Shown: piece after piece, positions 8,784 to 18,466 of the stretch
Layout: each line of letters opens with the position of its first letter
How positions within the stretch are numbered: position 1 is the first letter of the stretch
DNA from: Pseudomonas sp. TTU2014-080ASC
GTDB taxonomy: Bacteria > Pseudomonadota > Gammaproteobacteria > Pseudomonadales > Pseudomonadaceae
Length of the DNA: 64,000 nucleotides
NCBI RefSeq assembly: GCF_001446935.1
Contig: NZ_LKKK01000014.1
Location: 1-64,000 of the forward strand
Direction: 5' to 3'
Notes under the pieces: generated by a model
Databases searched by the model: none
What the model was told of the DNA's origin: nothing
The model's input: the letters and a program-made list of their open reading frames with translations, nothing else
Made by a program: the position numbers and the translations under genes

Positions 8784-10766
8784 TCAGTTCTGCTTGCGCA
8801 TCAGTGCACGTAAGGCGAAACGATTGGGGTGGCAAGCATGGGCAACGTCGGCTGGAACGGGCATCGGCTCGTTATCCAGCCACGCGGCGATCAGCTCGCC
8901 GGACAGCGGTGCGGTAATCAGCCCCCGCGATCCGTGGCCGCTGTTGATGTACAGACCTTCCAGCCACGGACAGGCGTTGTTTGGCACTTTACGGGCGTTC
9001 TTGCTTAACGCCGCGTAGGTTTTGGCAAAGTGTTCGGCATCTGCCAGCGGCCCAACAATGGGCAGATAATCCGGACTGGTGCAGCGGAAGGCGGCGCGGC
9101 CTTGCAAGGTGTTCGGATCAAGCTGATCAGCCTGCATGCGCTGCGCCAGTTCGCCGGAGATATCCCGCAGCAAGTCGAGATTGCTGACGTGTTCCGCGGG
9201 CTTGAGGCTTACCTCATCGCTATGGAAGTCAAAACTCGCTCCCAGCGTGTGTTCGCCGTTACGTGGTGGCGCGACATAGCCCTCAGCGCACAACACAGTT
9301 TTCAGTGCCTGGCTGCTGTCGGTGACCGGAACCCGGGTGATCTGTCCGCGAATGCGTTTTAGCGGCAGCTCGGCGCTTTGACTGAACTGCCGGATTTGTG
9401 CAGCGTTGGCCAGCACTGCCACGTCGGCGCTGGCGAGCAGCTGTTCCTGATCCCATGCCTGCCATTGGCCGTCCTGACGGCGTAGCTCCAGCACCTCTTG
9501 ATGCAATTGCAGGCGGATGTTCGGCTGCTCACTGAGCAGCTGGCATAGCGCGGGCGGATGGACCCAGCCTGCATCCGGGTAGAACAGCCCACCGCCATTG
9601 AGCGGTACACCGGCCAGCATTTGCGCTTGCGACTGATCCAGCACGTGTAGCAGGTCAGGCGGAAAGGCTTCGGCTAATTGCGCCTGACGCTTGGCCTCTT
9701 TTTCATCAAAGGCCAGTTGCAGCACGCCACAGTCATCCCATTCCTCACCTTTTGTCAGTTGCTGAATAAGCCGGCGCGTATAGCCGAAACCACTGACAAT
9801 CAGGCGTGACAGCGTGGTGTGATGAGCGGACAGCTTGAGGTAGAGCACACCTTGCGGATTACCGGAGGCTTCTTGAGCGATAGCCGCGTGGCGCTCCAGA
9901 ATCGTGACTTGCCAGCCACGTTGCGCCAGGCTTGATGCAGTGGCGCAGCCGGCCATACCTGCACCAATTACCAGCGCGTGGCGTTTGCCTGCGGGTGTTT
10001 GCGGGCGGGCAAACCAGGGTTTTTCCGTGTTTAGGGAGCAGGCATTGAATACGCCCTTTAGCACTTCGCGTTTGCGCCCAAAGCCGGGCGTGCGTTCCAT
10101 GGCAAAGCCAACATCGATCAGCCCACGACGCACGTAGCCGACACTGGTAAAGGTCCCCAGCGTGGTGCCGGGAGCAGACAGACGAGCCAGCTGGCTGTAC
10201 AGCTCGGGCACCCACATCTGCGGGTTCTTGGCCGGAGCAAAGCCATCGAGAAACCAGGCATCGACCTGTGCGTCGAGCTGTGGCAACTGCTCCAGCACAT
10301 CGCCAACCAGCAGGGTCAGCACAATGCGGCCATTGGCGAATGTCAGACGCTGAAAGCCGGGATGGATCGCACGGTATTGCGCCAGCAGTTGCGCTGAGAA
10401 AACGGCTAGCTCTGGCCAGAGTTGCAGGGCGCGCTCTAGGTCTGAGCGAGTCAGCGGGTACTTTTCCACGCTGATAAAGTGCAGCCGCGCACCAGCAGGC
10501 GCGAGTTGTTCAAACAACTGCCAGGCGCAGAGAAAGTTGAGGCCAGTACCGAACCCGGTTTCACCGATCACAAACTGTTGGCGCGCGCCTAATGCCGCGA
10601 AGCGCTCAGGCAACTGATTATTGGCGATAAACACATGACGCGTTTCCGCCAGACCGTCATCTTTGGAGAAATACACATCGCCAAATTGGGCGGAAATCGG
10701 TTGGCCGCGCTCGTCCCATTCAAGGTCAGCGTTCGGTGTTTCGGGTTTGGAATTTGGATCGGACAT
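8784..10766 (-). CDS. mnmC: Bifunctional tRNA mnm5s2U biosynthesis protein MnmC
   Basis: 660 residues. The N-terminal methyltransferase domain (GETGFGTGLNFLCAW, DAWFLDGFAPAKNPQMW) makes mnm5s2U from nm5s2U; the C-terminal FAD oxidase domain (VIGAGMAGCATASSLAQRG, ASGNPQGVLYLKLS) makes nm5s2U from cmnm5s2U at wobble position 34. The ATG at 10766 is preferred over the TTG at 10787, which would add seven residues absent from the family. It is convergent with rlmKL and divergent from greB. Confidence 0.95.
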   Translation of the reverse strand: MSDPNSKPETPNADLEWDERGQPISAQFGDVYFSKDDGLAETRHVFIANNQLPERFAALGARQQFVIGETGFGTGLNFLCAWQLFEQLAPAGARLHFISVEKYPLTRSDLERALQLWPELAVFSAQLLAQYRAIHPGFQRLTFANGRIVLTLLVGDVLEQLPQLDAQVDAWFLDGFAPAKNPQMWVPELYSQLARLSAPGTTLGTFTSVGYVRRGLIDVGFAMERTPGFGRKREVLKGVFNACSLNTEKPWFARPQTPAGKRHALVIGAGMAGCATASSLAQRGWQVTILERHAAIAQEASGNPQGVLYLKLSAHHTTLSRLIVSGFGYTRRLIQQLTKGEEWDDCGVLQLAFDEKEAKRQAQLAEAFPPDLLHVLDQSQAQMLAGVPLNGGGLFYPDAGWVHPPALCQLLSEQPNIRLQLHQEVLELRRQDGQWQAWDQEQLLASADVAVLANAAQIRQFSQSAELPLKRIRGQITRVPVTDSSQALKTVLCAEGYVAPPRNGEHTLGASFDFHSDEVSLKPAEHVSNLDLLRDISGELAQRMQADQLDPNTLQGRAAFRCTSPDYLPIVGPLADAEHFAKTYAALSKNARKVPNNACPWLEGLYINSGHGSRGLITAPLSGELIAAWLDNEPMPVPADVAHACHPNRFALRALMRKQN

Positions 10767-10888
10767 TTCACATACCGGCAGGAGCAAGCGCGCATTTTAT
10801 AGAATCCGTATCGATCATGCGCATCCAAGCTGCCGCAGCAGGCTAGCTGCCGTTATGATTGCCGCAGTTTTGCAACGAGGTAACAGGT

Positions 10889-11362
10889 TTGAGCACAAAG
10901 CTGATCACTCAGGAAGGCCACGAAGCCCTGAAAAAGGAGCTGGATTACCTGTGGCGCGAGCATCGCCCCGACATTACACGCAAGGTCGCGTGGGCTGCGT
11001 CATTGGGCGACCGCAGTGAAAATGCCGATTACCAGTACAACAAAAAGTTGCTGCGCGAGATCGACCGGCGCGTGCGTTACATCCGCAAACGGCTGGAAGA
11101 TATGCGCGTGGTGCCATACTCGCCGGAGCAGGAAGGTCGGGTGTTTTTTGGTGCCTGGGTGACCATCGAGAATGTGGACGGTGAGTCCAAACGCTTCCGG
11201 ATTGTCGGTTATGACGAGATTTATGGGCGTAAGGATTACATCTCCATCGACTCACCGATGGCGCGTGCGTTGCTGAAGAAAGAAGTAGGTGATGAAGCAG
11301 TCGTACAGACGCCCCAGGGCGAAATGATCTGGGAAATTATCGAGATCAGTTACGACAAGTAA
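10889..11362 (+). CDS. greB: Transcript cleavage factor GreB
   Basis: 157 residues beginning at a TTG codon, with GAGG about 8 nt upstream; this gives MSTKLITQEGHEAL, the family N-terminus and length. It has the N-terminal coiled coil reaching the RNA polymerase secondary channel, with the acidic tip region SLGDRSENADYQYNKKLL, and the C-terminal FKBP-like domain (VVPYSPEQEGRVFFGAWV). It rescues backtracked polymerase by stimulating cleavage of the 3' RNA end. Confidence 0.94.
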   Translation: MSTKLITQEGHEALKKELDYLWREHRPDITRKVAWAASLGDRSENADYQYNKKLLREIDRRVRYIRKRLEDMRVVPYSPEQEGRVFFGAWVTIENVDGESKRFRIVGYDEIYGRKDYISIDSPMARALLKKEVGDEAVVQTPQGEMIWEIIEISYDK

Positions 11363-11444
11363 TTTATATCCTTCTGGCTCTGTCGCAGGCAGAGCCTTTC
11401 AACCGGCTGATGCCGTTCTGTTTGAGTCTTTCAGGGCAAAATCC

Positions 11445-12740
11445 ATGATGCGCCGTAGCACTGCTCCGAACGGAGGCTTTTCCCGTTCCGATTACAAAAC
11501 ACTGGGCCTTGCAGCCCTGGGCGGGGCGCTGGAGATTTACGATTTCATCATTTTCGTGTTCTTCGCACTGACGCTGAGTCAGTTGTTCTTTCCGCCCGAG
11601 ATGCCCGAGTGGCTGAGGCTGCTGCAGAGTTTCGGAATTTTCGTGACCGGCTATCTGGCGCGCCCGTTGGGCGGCATTCTGCTGGCCCACTTTGCTGACC
11701 GTTTCGGGCGCAAGCGAGTGTTCAGCCTGAGCATTCTGATGATGGCGCTGCCGTGTCTGTTGATCGGTGTGATGCCGACTTATGAGCAGATCGGTTACTG
11801 GGCTCCTTTGATTCTGTTGCTATTCCGCGTGCTGCAAGGGGCTGCTGTAGGCGGTGAGGTACCCAGCGCCTGGGTATTCGTCGCTGAGCATGCGCCGAAA
11901 GGCCATCAAGGGTATGCGTTGGGCATACTGCAGGCGGGGCTTACGTTCGGCTATTTGTTAGGTGCGCTGACAGCCACCTTTCTTACGCAGATTTACACCC
12001 CGGCAGAGGTGCTGGAGTTTGCTTGGCGTATTCCGTTTTTGCTCGGTGGGGTATTTGGTCTGATCGGCGTCTGGTTGCGCCGTTGGCTCAGTGAGACGCC
12101 AGTGTTTATGGCGATGAAAAATCAGAGTGACGCAGCACTGGAGTTGCCGTTGCAAACGGTTTTGCGTGACCACCGGCAGTGCCTGATTCCGGCAATGCTG
12201 CTGACTTGCCTGCTGACTTCGGCGGTGGTCATGCTGGTTGTTGTGACACCGACGCTGATGCAGACCCGCTTTTCTATCCCGGCGAGTGAGACCTTTGCCC
12301 TGAGCAGTCTGGGCATCATGTGCCTGAATGTTGGTTGCGTGATTGCCGGCGCATTAGCTGACCGGATCGGTGCATGGCGTGCCGTGAAGGTTTACAGTCT
12401 GCTGCTGCCGCTAGGCGCTCTGGCGCTTTATGCCTGCCTGATACTGGACAGCCACTTTATCGCGCTGGGTTATGCGCTGGCGGGGCTGAGCTGTGGCTTG
12501 GTAGGTGCTGTGCCCAAAGTGATGGTGTCGCTGTTCCCGGCTAGTGTGCGGGTGTCGGGGATTTCCGTCACATACAACATCGCTTATGCGCTGTGGGCGA
12601 GCTTTACGCCGTTACTGCTGATCGGTCTGATGCCGCAGGAACCATGGACGATTGTGATCTTTTGCGCGTTGGTCGGGTTGGTGGGGGTGATGACAGTGGC
12701 CTGGTTTCGCCACAGAGTCGGGCAGCTCTGTGCCGCCTGA
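11445..12740 (+). CDS. MFS transporter, metabolite:H+ symporter (MHS/ProP-like) type
   Basis: 431 residues with about twelve hydrophobic segments. GYLARPLGGILLAHFADRFGRKR is the MFS loop 2-3 signature in the MHS form, and EIYDFIIFVFFALTLS in helix 1 is also typical. Members carry citrate, alpha-ketoglutarate, proline or betaine with protons, so the substrate cannot be told. Tandem ATG codons lie at 11445 and 11448; the ribosome site is weak. Ends at a strong shared terminator. Confidence 0.85.
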   Translation: MMRRSTAPNGGFSRSDYKTLGLAALGGALEIYDFIIFVFFALTLSQLFFPPEMPEWLRLLQSFGIFVTGYLARPLGGILLAHFADRFGRKRVFSLSILMMALPCLLIGVMPTYEQIGYWAPLILLLFRVLQGAAVGGEVPSAWVFVAEHAPKGHQGYALGILQAGLTFGYLLGALTATFLTQIYTPAEVLEFAWRIPFLLGGVFGLIGVWLRRWLSETPVFMAMKNQSDAALELPLQTVLRDHRQCLIPAMLLTCLLTSAVVMLVVVTPTLMQTRFSIPASETFALSSLGIMCLNVGCVIAGALADRIGAWRAVKVYSLLLPLGALALYACLILDSHFIALGYALAGLSCGLVGAVPKVMVSLFPASVRVSGISVTYNIAYALWASFTPLLLIGLMPQEPWTIVIFCALVGLVGVMTVAWFRHRVGQLCAA

Positions 12741-12769
12741 AAGAAGCCCCGGTTGAACCGGGGCTTCTT
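12741..12769. terminator. Bidirectional terminator between MFS and ABC permease genes
   Basis: A perfect 14-bp inverted repeat (AAGAAGCCCCGGTT / AACCGGGGCTTCTT) with almost no loop, flanked by A/T runs on both sides, between convergent genes. Confidence 0.85.
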
Positions 12770-12774
12770 TCATT

Positions 12775-15279
12775 TTATCCCTCGCGAAGTACTGTCAGAG
12801 GGCTGACGTTCAGCGCCCTGCGTGTGCCGATTACGCCAGCTGTGCCCACCAGCAGCGCACCAAGCACAGGTAAAAGCAGCAACTGTGGGTGAGGCTGCCA
12901 GCTTAGTTCAAAGGCGAAGGTGTACAGCAGGTAGCTGATCAACTCGCAGCCCAGAGCCGCGAGCAGGCCGCTGGCGGCACCGAGCAGCGCAAACTCGGCC
13001 TGCCGGGCACGGCTCAGAACTTTCCGCTCAGCGCCTAACGCGCGTAGCAGAGCGCCCTGACGAATGCGTTCATCCAGCGTCGCTTGCAGGCCAGCAAATA
13101 GCACTGCAAGGCCGGCGGCCAAAACGAACAAGAGCACGAATTCCACTGCAAGCGTGACCTGCGCCAGAATGCTGCGCAGTTGAGCGAGCAGGGCATCGAC
13201 TTGCAGCAGTGTCACTGCCGGGAACTCACGGGAAAGTTCGACCAGTTGTTTTTCGCTGCCTTCGGGTAGGTAGAAGCTGGTCATGTAGGTCACCGGCAGA
13301 TCCTGCAGAGTGCCGGGCTGGAAGATCATGTAGAAGTTGGGCTGGAAGGTGTTCCAGTTGACCTTGCGCAAGCTGGTTACGGTCGCATCGCGGTTAATCC
13401 CGCCGACATTGAAGGTGAGCCGGTCACCCAATTTGAGCTTCAGGCTTTCAGCCACCTCCGACTCAATGGATACGCCCGGCAGATCGCCGCTGTTGGCGGA
13501 TGTCCACCAGCTACCGGCCAGTAGCTCATTGTCGCTTGGCATGTCTTGCGACCATGTCAGGCTGAGGTCACGGCGGATGGCGCGATCGCCCTGAGATTCC
13601 TTGGACACGGTTTGTTGCACGGCCTCGCCATTGATCATAACCAGACGGCCCGGCACCACAGGATAGAGAGGGGCTGCATGGGGTGAGAGTTGGGCAATAC
13701 GTGCGCTAAAGGCCTGCTGATCGGCTGGCAGAATATTCAGCGCGAAATGGTTAGGGGCGTCCTCAGGCAGCTGATCCTGCCAGGCGTTAAGCAACTCGCC
13801 ACGTAGCAGGGCGATCAGCGCCATAGCCAGAATGATCAGACCAAACGCCAGTGACTGGCCGGCCGCTGCCAGCGGATAGCGCAGCAGTTGGCCCAGCCCT
13901 AGCCGCCAGGGCAACGAAGCGTTGGCCAGCAGGCGACGCAGGCTTTGTAGTCCAAACAGGAGTAAACCACCCAGTACAAGCGCAGTGATCAGGCCGCCGC
14001 CGAGCAGGGCCAGTGTCAGCTTCAGATCGAGGCTCAAACGCCACATGATCACGCCCAGGGCCAGTATTGCGAGCCCGTAGACAAACCATGAGCTGGCCGG
14101 CACTGGCAGCATGTCGCGCCGCAGCACTCGCAGTGGCGGGACCCGGCCAAGTGCTGCCAATGGGGGCAGGGCGAAGCCTGCAAGCGCAATCAGGCCGGTT
14201 GCCATGCCTGCCAGTGCAGGCCATACACCGCCCGGCGGTACCTGTGACGGCAGTAGCCCTTGCAGCATGGAGAACAGAACGAACTGAGCAAGCCAGCCGA
14301 GCAGGGCACCAGCAAGGCTGGCGAGCAGGCCAAGCAGGGCCAGTTGCAGGCTGAACAGACTAAGTGCCTGACGTCGGGAGAGACCTAGGCAACGCAACAG
14401 GGCGCTGGCATCAAAACGTCGTGCGGCAAAACGGTTCGCTGATAAGGCCACAGCAACGCCCGCGAGCAACACGGCTGCGAGGCTGGCCAGATTCAAATAA
14501 CGCTCGGCTCTGGACAGCGCATTACCAACTTGTCGATTGCCGTTCTTGGCATCTTCAATGCGCTGGTTGGGCTCAAGGGTTGGTTTGATCGCGGTGCGGT
14601 ATTGAGTCAGAGCATCGGCAGAACCACGCCAGAGGTCGCGGTAACGTACCCGGCTACCGGGCTGTACCACGCCTGTCGCTTCCAAGTCAGCCAGATTGAT
14701 CAGTACGTTGGGCGTCAGGCTGTAAAAGTCACCGGCTTCATCTGGCAAATAGGTGAGTACACGCGTCAAGCGCAGGGTTTTCGAACCAACTTCAATCTCA
14801 TCGCCGGGTTTAAGATTCAGGGCAACCAATAAGCGCGCTTCAGCCCAGGCTTCGCCCGGTTTAGGGCCTTGGCCTTCTTCCTCCTGTGCATAGAGCGTAG
14901 GTGCGCTTTTCAGCGGGCCGCGTAATGGGTAGGCACTGTCAGCTGCTTTCACGCTGGCCAGCTGAATGCCGTCATCACCGGCAATAACACTGGAAAACTC
15001 CACAAGCTGGGCGTGATCGAGGCCAAGCTGTTTGCCGGCTTCGATCTGCATCTCGGTCCCGGGCGAGCTGCCGCTCAGGCGTAAGTCCGCAGCGAGGAAC
15101 TCGGTTGCGCGCATCAGCATGCCGTCATTGAGGCGGGTACTGAAGTATCCGATAGCTGTGCTGGCGGCGACTGCAATCAGCAGGGCGAAAAACAACACGC
15201 GCAGTTCACCCGAGCGGGCATCACGCAGTAGCTGACGGCTCGCTAGTGTCAGCAGGCGGCTAAAAGGTATGTCTCTCAT
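12775..15279 (-). CDS. ABC transporter permease, FtsX/YbbP-like
   Basis: 834 residues with the large architecture of YbbP: an N-terminal membrane segment (LFFALLIAVAASTAIGYF), a large periplasmic domain, a first FtsX transmembrane block (about 265-360), further membrane helices (about 395-500), a second periplasmic region, and a final FtsX block (about 715-830). Its start codon overlaps the stop of the ATPase gene by one base (TGATG), implying coupled translation. YbbAP-type pairs beside tesA are thought to act on lipophilic compounds or envelope lipids; the actual substrate is not established. Confidence 0.88.
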   Translation of the reverse strand: MRDIPFSRLLTLASRQLLRDARSGELRVLFFALLIAVAASTAIGYFSTRLNDGMLMRATEFLAADLRLSGSSPGTEMQIEAGKQLGLDHAQLVEFSSVIAGDDGIQLASVKAADSAYPLRGPLKSAPTLYAQEEEGQGPKPGEAWAEARLLVALNLKPGDEIEVGSKTLRLTRVLTYLPDEAGDFYSLTPNVLINLADLEATGVVQPGSRVRYRDLWRGSADALTQYRTAIKPTLEPNQRIEDAKNGNRQVGNALSRAERYLNLASLAAVLLAGVAVALSANRFAARRFDASALLRCLGLSRRQALSLFSLQLALLGLLASLAGALLGWLAQFVLFSMLQGLLPSQVPPGGVWPALAGMATGLIALAGFALPPLAALGRVPPLRVLRRDMLPVPASSWFVYGLAILALGVIMWRLSLDLKLTLALLGGGLITALVLGGLLLFGLQSLRRLLANASLPWRLGLGQLLRYPLAAAGQSLAFGLIILAMALIALLRGELLNAWQDQLPEDAPNHFALNILPADQQAFSARIAQLSPHAAPLYPVVPGRLVMINGEAVQQTVSKESQGDRAIRRDLSLTWSQDMPSDNELLAGSWWTSANSGDLPGVSIESEVAESLKLKLGDRLTFNVGGINRDATVTSLRKVNWNTFQPNFYMIFQPGTLQDLPVTYMTSFYLPEGSEKQLVELSREFPAVTLLQVDALLAQLRSILAQVTLAVEFVLLFVLAAGLAVLFAGLQATLDERIRQGALLRALGAERKVLSRARQAEFALLGAASGLLAALGCELISYLLYTFAFELSWQPHPQLLLLPVLGALLVGTAGVIGTRRALNVSPLTVLREG

Positions 15280-15962
15280 CAGGGTTCCACGTGCGCAATC
15301 AGGTGGCCACCCTCAAGGCGGATTTGTCGCTGGCAGCGATGTGCCAGGCGTTCATCGTGGGTGACCAGCACCAGCGTAGTCCCGCGCTCTTTGTTCAGCT
15401 CAAAGAGCAAGTCGCTGATGTGCTCACCTGTCTTGCTGTCTAGGTTGCCGGTCGGCTCATCGGCAAACAACACGGCAGGTTCAGCGGCAAAGGCACGTGC
15501 AATGGCCACGCGCTGTTGCTCGCCACCTGAGAGTTGACGGGGGAAGTGAGTCAGGCGCTGGGCAAGGCCAACGCGCTCCAGTAGGGCTCGGGCGCACTCA
15601 CGGGCGTCCTTACGGCCTTCAAGCTCCAGCGGCAGCATGACGTTTTCCAGCGCATTGAGGCTGTCCAGCAGCTGGAACGACTGAAAGACGAAACCTACGT
15701 GCTCGGCACGAACTTTGGCGCGCTGGTCCTCGTCCAAGCTGCTCAGGTCGTTACCGGCCAGAATGACGTTGCCGCTGCTGGGCAGGTCAAGACCTGCAAG
15801 CAGGCCGAGCAGGGTGGATTTGCCAGAGCCGGAACTGCCGACAATGGCCAAGCTGCTGCCAGCATTCAGCTCTAGGGAAAGGTCGTGAAGAATGGTCAGC
15901 TTACCTTCCGCGCTGGAAACCACTTTGCTAAGGTTTCGCGCGGTGAGAATACTTGAGCTCAT
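15279..15962 (-). CDS. ABC transporter ATP-binding protein, YbbA-like
   Basis: 227 residues. Walker A GSSGSGKST, Q-loop region VGFVFQSFQLLDSLNALENV, signature LSGGEQQRVAIARAF, Walker B AVLFADEPTGNLDS and H-loop VLVTHDERLA are all present. This is the MacB/LolD-type ATPase group that drives mechanotransmission permeases like the one downstream. Its ATG is only 10 bp from the divergent tesA ATG, so its promoter must lie within the tesA coding sequence. Confidence 0.93.
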   Translation of the reverse strand: MSSSILTARNLSKVVSSAEGKLTILHDLSLELNAGSSLAIVGSSGSGKSTLLGLLAGLDLPSSGNVILAGNDLSSLDEDQRAKVRAEHVGFVFQSFQLLDSLNALENVMLPLELEGRKDARECARALLERVGLAQRLTHFPRQLSGGEQQRVAIARAFAAEPAVLFADEPTGNLDSKTGEHISDLLFELNKERGTTLVLVTHDERLAHRCQRQIRLEGGHLIAHVEP

Positions 15963-15972
15963 GGAGATTCCA

Positions 15973-16581
15973 ATGCGTAACTGGTTGATCGGTACTGCTC
16001 TGAGCCTGCTCCTGTGGGGGCCGTCGGCATTTGCAGGAACCGTATTGGTGGTGGGCGATAGTATCAGCGCCGCTTTCGGCCTGGATACACGGGATGGTTG
16101 GGTGGCTCTGCTGCAAGAACGCCTTAAAACAGAGGGTTTTGACCATCAGGTGGTCAATGCTTCGATCAGTGGTGATACCAGCTCAGGCGGGCTGGCACGG
16201 CTGCCAGCGCTGCTTTCAGAGCACGACCCTGAGTGGGTAATTATTGAGTTAGGTGGCAATGATGGCCTGCGTGGCCAGTCGCTTGCGCAATTGCAACAGA
16301 ATCTTGCAGATATGGCAGCCAAGTCTCAGGCGATTGGTGCCAAGGTGTTGTTGCTTGGTATGAAGTTGCCGCCCAACTATGGGCAGCGATATACCACTGC
16401 GTTTGCCGCTGTATATCCGAAAGTGGCCAGTGAAACAGGGGCAGCTCTCGTGCCATTCCTACTGGAGGGCTCGGCCGGTATGCCTGGAATGACTCAGGCT
16501 GATGGCATTCACCCGACGGCTCAGGCGCAGCCGATTCTGCTGGATAATGTCTGGCCGACGTTCAAGCTCATGCTCGAGTGA
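15973..16581 (+). CDS. tesA: Arylesterase / acyl-CoA thioesterase I / lysophospholipase L1 (SGNH hydrolase)
   Basis: 202 residues. A signal peptide (MRNWLIGTALSLLLWGPSAFA) exports it to the periplasm. Catalytic Ser is in GDSISAAFG (block I), oxyanion Gly in ISGDTSSGG (block II), Asn in ELGGNDGLRG (block III), and the Asp-His pair in DGIHPT (block V). It hydrolyses acyl-CoA, esters and lysophospholipids. The start at 15973 is favoured by GGAG seven bases before it; an ATG at 15961 lies in frame but contains that ribosome site. It is divergent from the ABC transporter, an arrangement shared by many gammaproteobacteria. Confidence 0.95.
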   Translation: MRNWLIGTALSLLLWGPSAFAGTVLVVGDSISAAFGLDTRDGWVALLQERLKTEGFDHQVVNASISGDTSSGGLARLPALLSEHDPEWVIIELGGNDGLRGQSLAQLQQNLADMAAKSQAIGAKVLLLGMKLPPNYGQRYTTAFAAVYPKVASETGAALVPFLLEGSAGMPGMTQADGIHPTAQAQPILLDNVWPTFKLMLE

Positions 16582-16587
16582 CGCTTG

Positions 16588-18060
16588 TCAGGTCAGGTCT
16601 TCATGCAGGCTGTTTCGGCCTGCTTGCTTGGCCCGGTAGAGCGCACGGTCAGCGCGTGTAATCAACTGTTCAATATCCTCATTGGGCTGAAGCTGAGCCA
16701 TACCGATACTGGTCGTTATGGTCAGCGTCGAGTTACCAAAAGGTACGACTGTGCTGCTGATCCGCTGACGGATTTTTTCCCCGAGCTCTTGAGCCTGACT
16801 TGCACTCGTATCTTTGAGTAGCAAGATAAATTCCTCGCCTCCCCAGCGGCAGAGAATGTCCGACTGGCGGATGTTTTCATGCAGCGCATCAGCAAAACGG
16901 CGAAGGACTTCATCTCCAGCCAGGTGACCGAAGCTGTCGTTAAGGTCCTTAAATTTGTCCAGATCAAACAGCAGGGCACAAAGTGGCGTCTTGTCTCGCA
17001 CTGCTTCTTTGAAGGCCTGTCTGGCCAGCAGGTCAAAGCCGCGCCGGTTAAGAAGACCGGTCAGTTGGTCGGTCGTTGCCAGCGCCTTGAGTCTGCGCTG
17101 ATAGCGGCTCAGTGCAACATGCACGAGGCAGAGAATAATGGCGCTGACGATGGCGCAAATTAGCAGGTTTATGTAGAGCGACTTGCGGATGCCGTCTAGG
17201 TTGCCATCATCTACCTTGTCTACAAATAGGTACCAGTTCAACTCAGGGATATAGCGGATATTAAGCAAATGCCCCTGATCACCTTCCTTGTAAGTGTAGG
17301 TGCCGTATTGCATGGCCGGATCGAGTCCGGATAGATGCTCAAGGCTGGGGATTTCGCTGATCAGGTTACCAATGCGGGCTCCTATGGGGCCGCCCTCGTT
17401 GCCTGTTAAAACTAAGCGTCCGGCGGCGTCAGTGAAATACACCTTGCGATCATAACGCTGCTGATACGTCTCGATAAGTTTGGCTATCGCATCCAGTTGC
17501 AGCCCTACGCCTGTTGCGCCGATGAAATTCCCTTCGTAGTCCAGGACTTTGTAATTGATAAAAATTGTCAGCCGATCTTGGTTGGCAAGATCTACATCGA
17601 TATTGATGGCATAGGGTTTGTTGGAGGTCTTCAGCTCGTAATACCAAATATCCCTGAAGGCGGTTGGGCTGACAGATTTCAGTACACCGCGGGCTTGGTA
17701 ATAGGTCAGGCTTTTATCTGAGACAAAGAAGCTGGTGAGAGTCTGGTAGTGCTCCTGAACGTCGCGCAGATAGCGTGTGATCATCTCTGGATTGGACTCT
17801 CCGGACAGAATCCAGTCTCTGATGTAGATGTTTCGGGACATCATCGATGAAATCAGAATAGGGCGTACCAAGTCTTTCTGGATTTCGGAGTAGATGGTGT
17901 CTGAAGTCAGTGGCAGCTCAGTATCAACAACACCACTGCGGATAGAATCAAAGGCTGAGTAGTAGCTTGCGAGTGAAGTGGCCAAAAATCCGAAGGACAG
18001 TAATACCAACAGCAGAACTGTCAGTGAACCGTGGCCTACTCGCAGCGGTGGTGGGGGCAT
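16588..18060 (-). CDS. Membrane-bound diguanylate cyclase with periplasmic Cache domain
   Basis: 490 residues. One N-terminal membrane helix (about 12-35), a periplasmic double-Cache-type sensor (about 36-270, with WYYELKTSNKPYAINID and GATGVGLQLDAI), a second membrane helix (ICAIVSAIILCLVHVAL), and a C-terminal GGDEF domain with active site GGEEF and DQLTGLLNRRGFD. GGEEF is catalytically competent, so it should make c-di-GMP on sensing a small ligand. No RxxD inhibitory site is seen right before GGEEF. The start is the ATG at 18060 with AGGA upstream. It is convergent with tesA. Confidence 0.9.
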   Translation of the reverse strand: MPPPPLRVGHGSLTVLLLVLLSFGFLATSLASYYSAFDSIRSGVVDTELPLTSDTIYSEIQKDLVRPILISSMMSRNIYIRDWILSGESNPEMITRYLRDVQEHYQTLTSFFVSDKSLTYYQARGVLKSVSPTAFRDIWYYELKTSNKPYAINIDVDLANQDRLTIFINYKVLDYEGNFIGATGVGLQLDAIAKLIETYQQRYDRKVYFTDAAGRLVLTGNEGGPIGARIGNLISEIPSLEHLSGLDPAMQYGTYTYKEGDQGHLLNIRYIPELNWYLFVDKVDDGNLDGIRKSLYINLLICAIVSAIILCLVHVALSRYQRRLKALATTDQLTGLLNRRGFDLLARQAFKEAVRDKTPLCALLFDLDKFKDLNDSFGHLAGDEVLRRFADALHENIRQSDILCRWGGEEFILLLKDTSASQAQELGEKIRQRISSTVVPFGNSTLTITTSIGMAQLQPNEDIEQLITRADRALYRAKQAGRNSLHEDLT

Positions 18061-18466
18061 GCCTGTCCTGAAGTTGACTAAAACCTTGGGAATCAAGTTT
18101 GGTAAAGCTTAGGCCCATTCTATGGGGCCAGGCAGGCATGCCATATACCTGATATCAGTGATGATTCATGGAAGAAATATATCCATGCTTTATCAGGGGG
18201 CATTTTACGGCATTCTTTCGTCAATATAGTGGCGTATAAGTGGTTTGATTTGGCTATTTCACTGCCAATAGAGGCATTTATGACGCTGCTTGCGACGATG
18301 TATTTGTAGCTTGCACAGGTAGGCTGTGCATCTTTTTGCAGCCGTTATGACCGGTTGATTCGAAAGGGCTAAAGTTTTTCACTATCAATCCCTAACCCGT
18401 TGCTTCGACAGGCTTTTCTGAATGGTCGCTTTCAGCTAAGGTTGCGCCCCTTCACTGGAGTCCCCA
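18061..18466. other. Intergenic region with no gene seen
   Basis: 406 bases between the divergent diguanylate cyclase and the small Cys-containing protein, moderately AT-rich. No open frame with a plausible start and no convincing terminator or operator was seen. It presumably holds both promoters. Confidence 0.5.
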
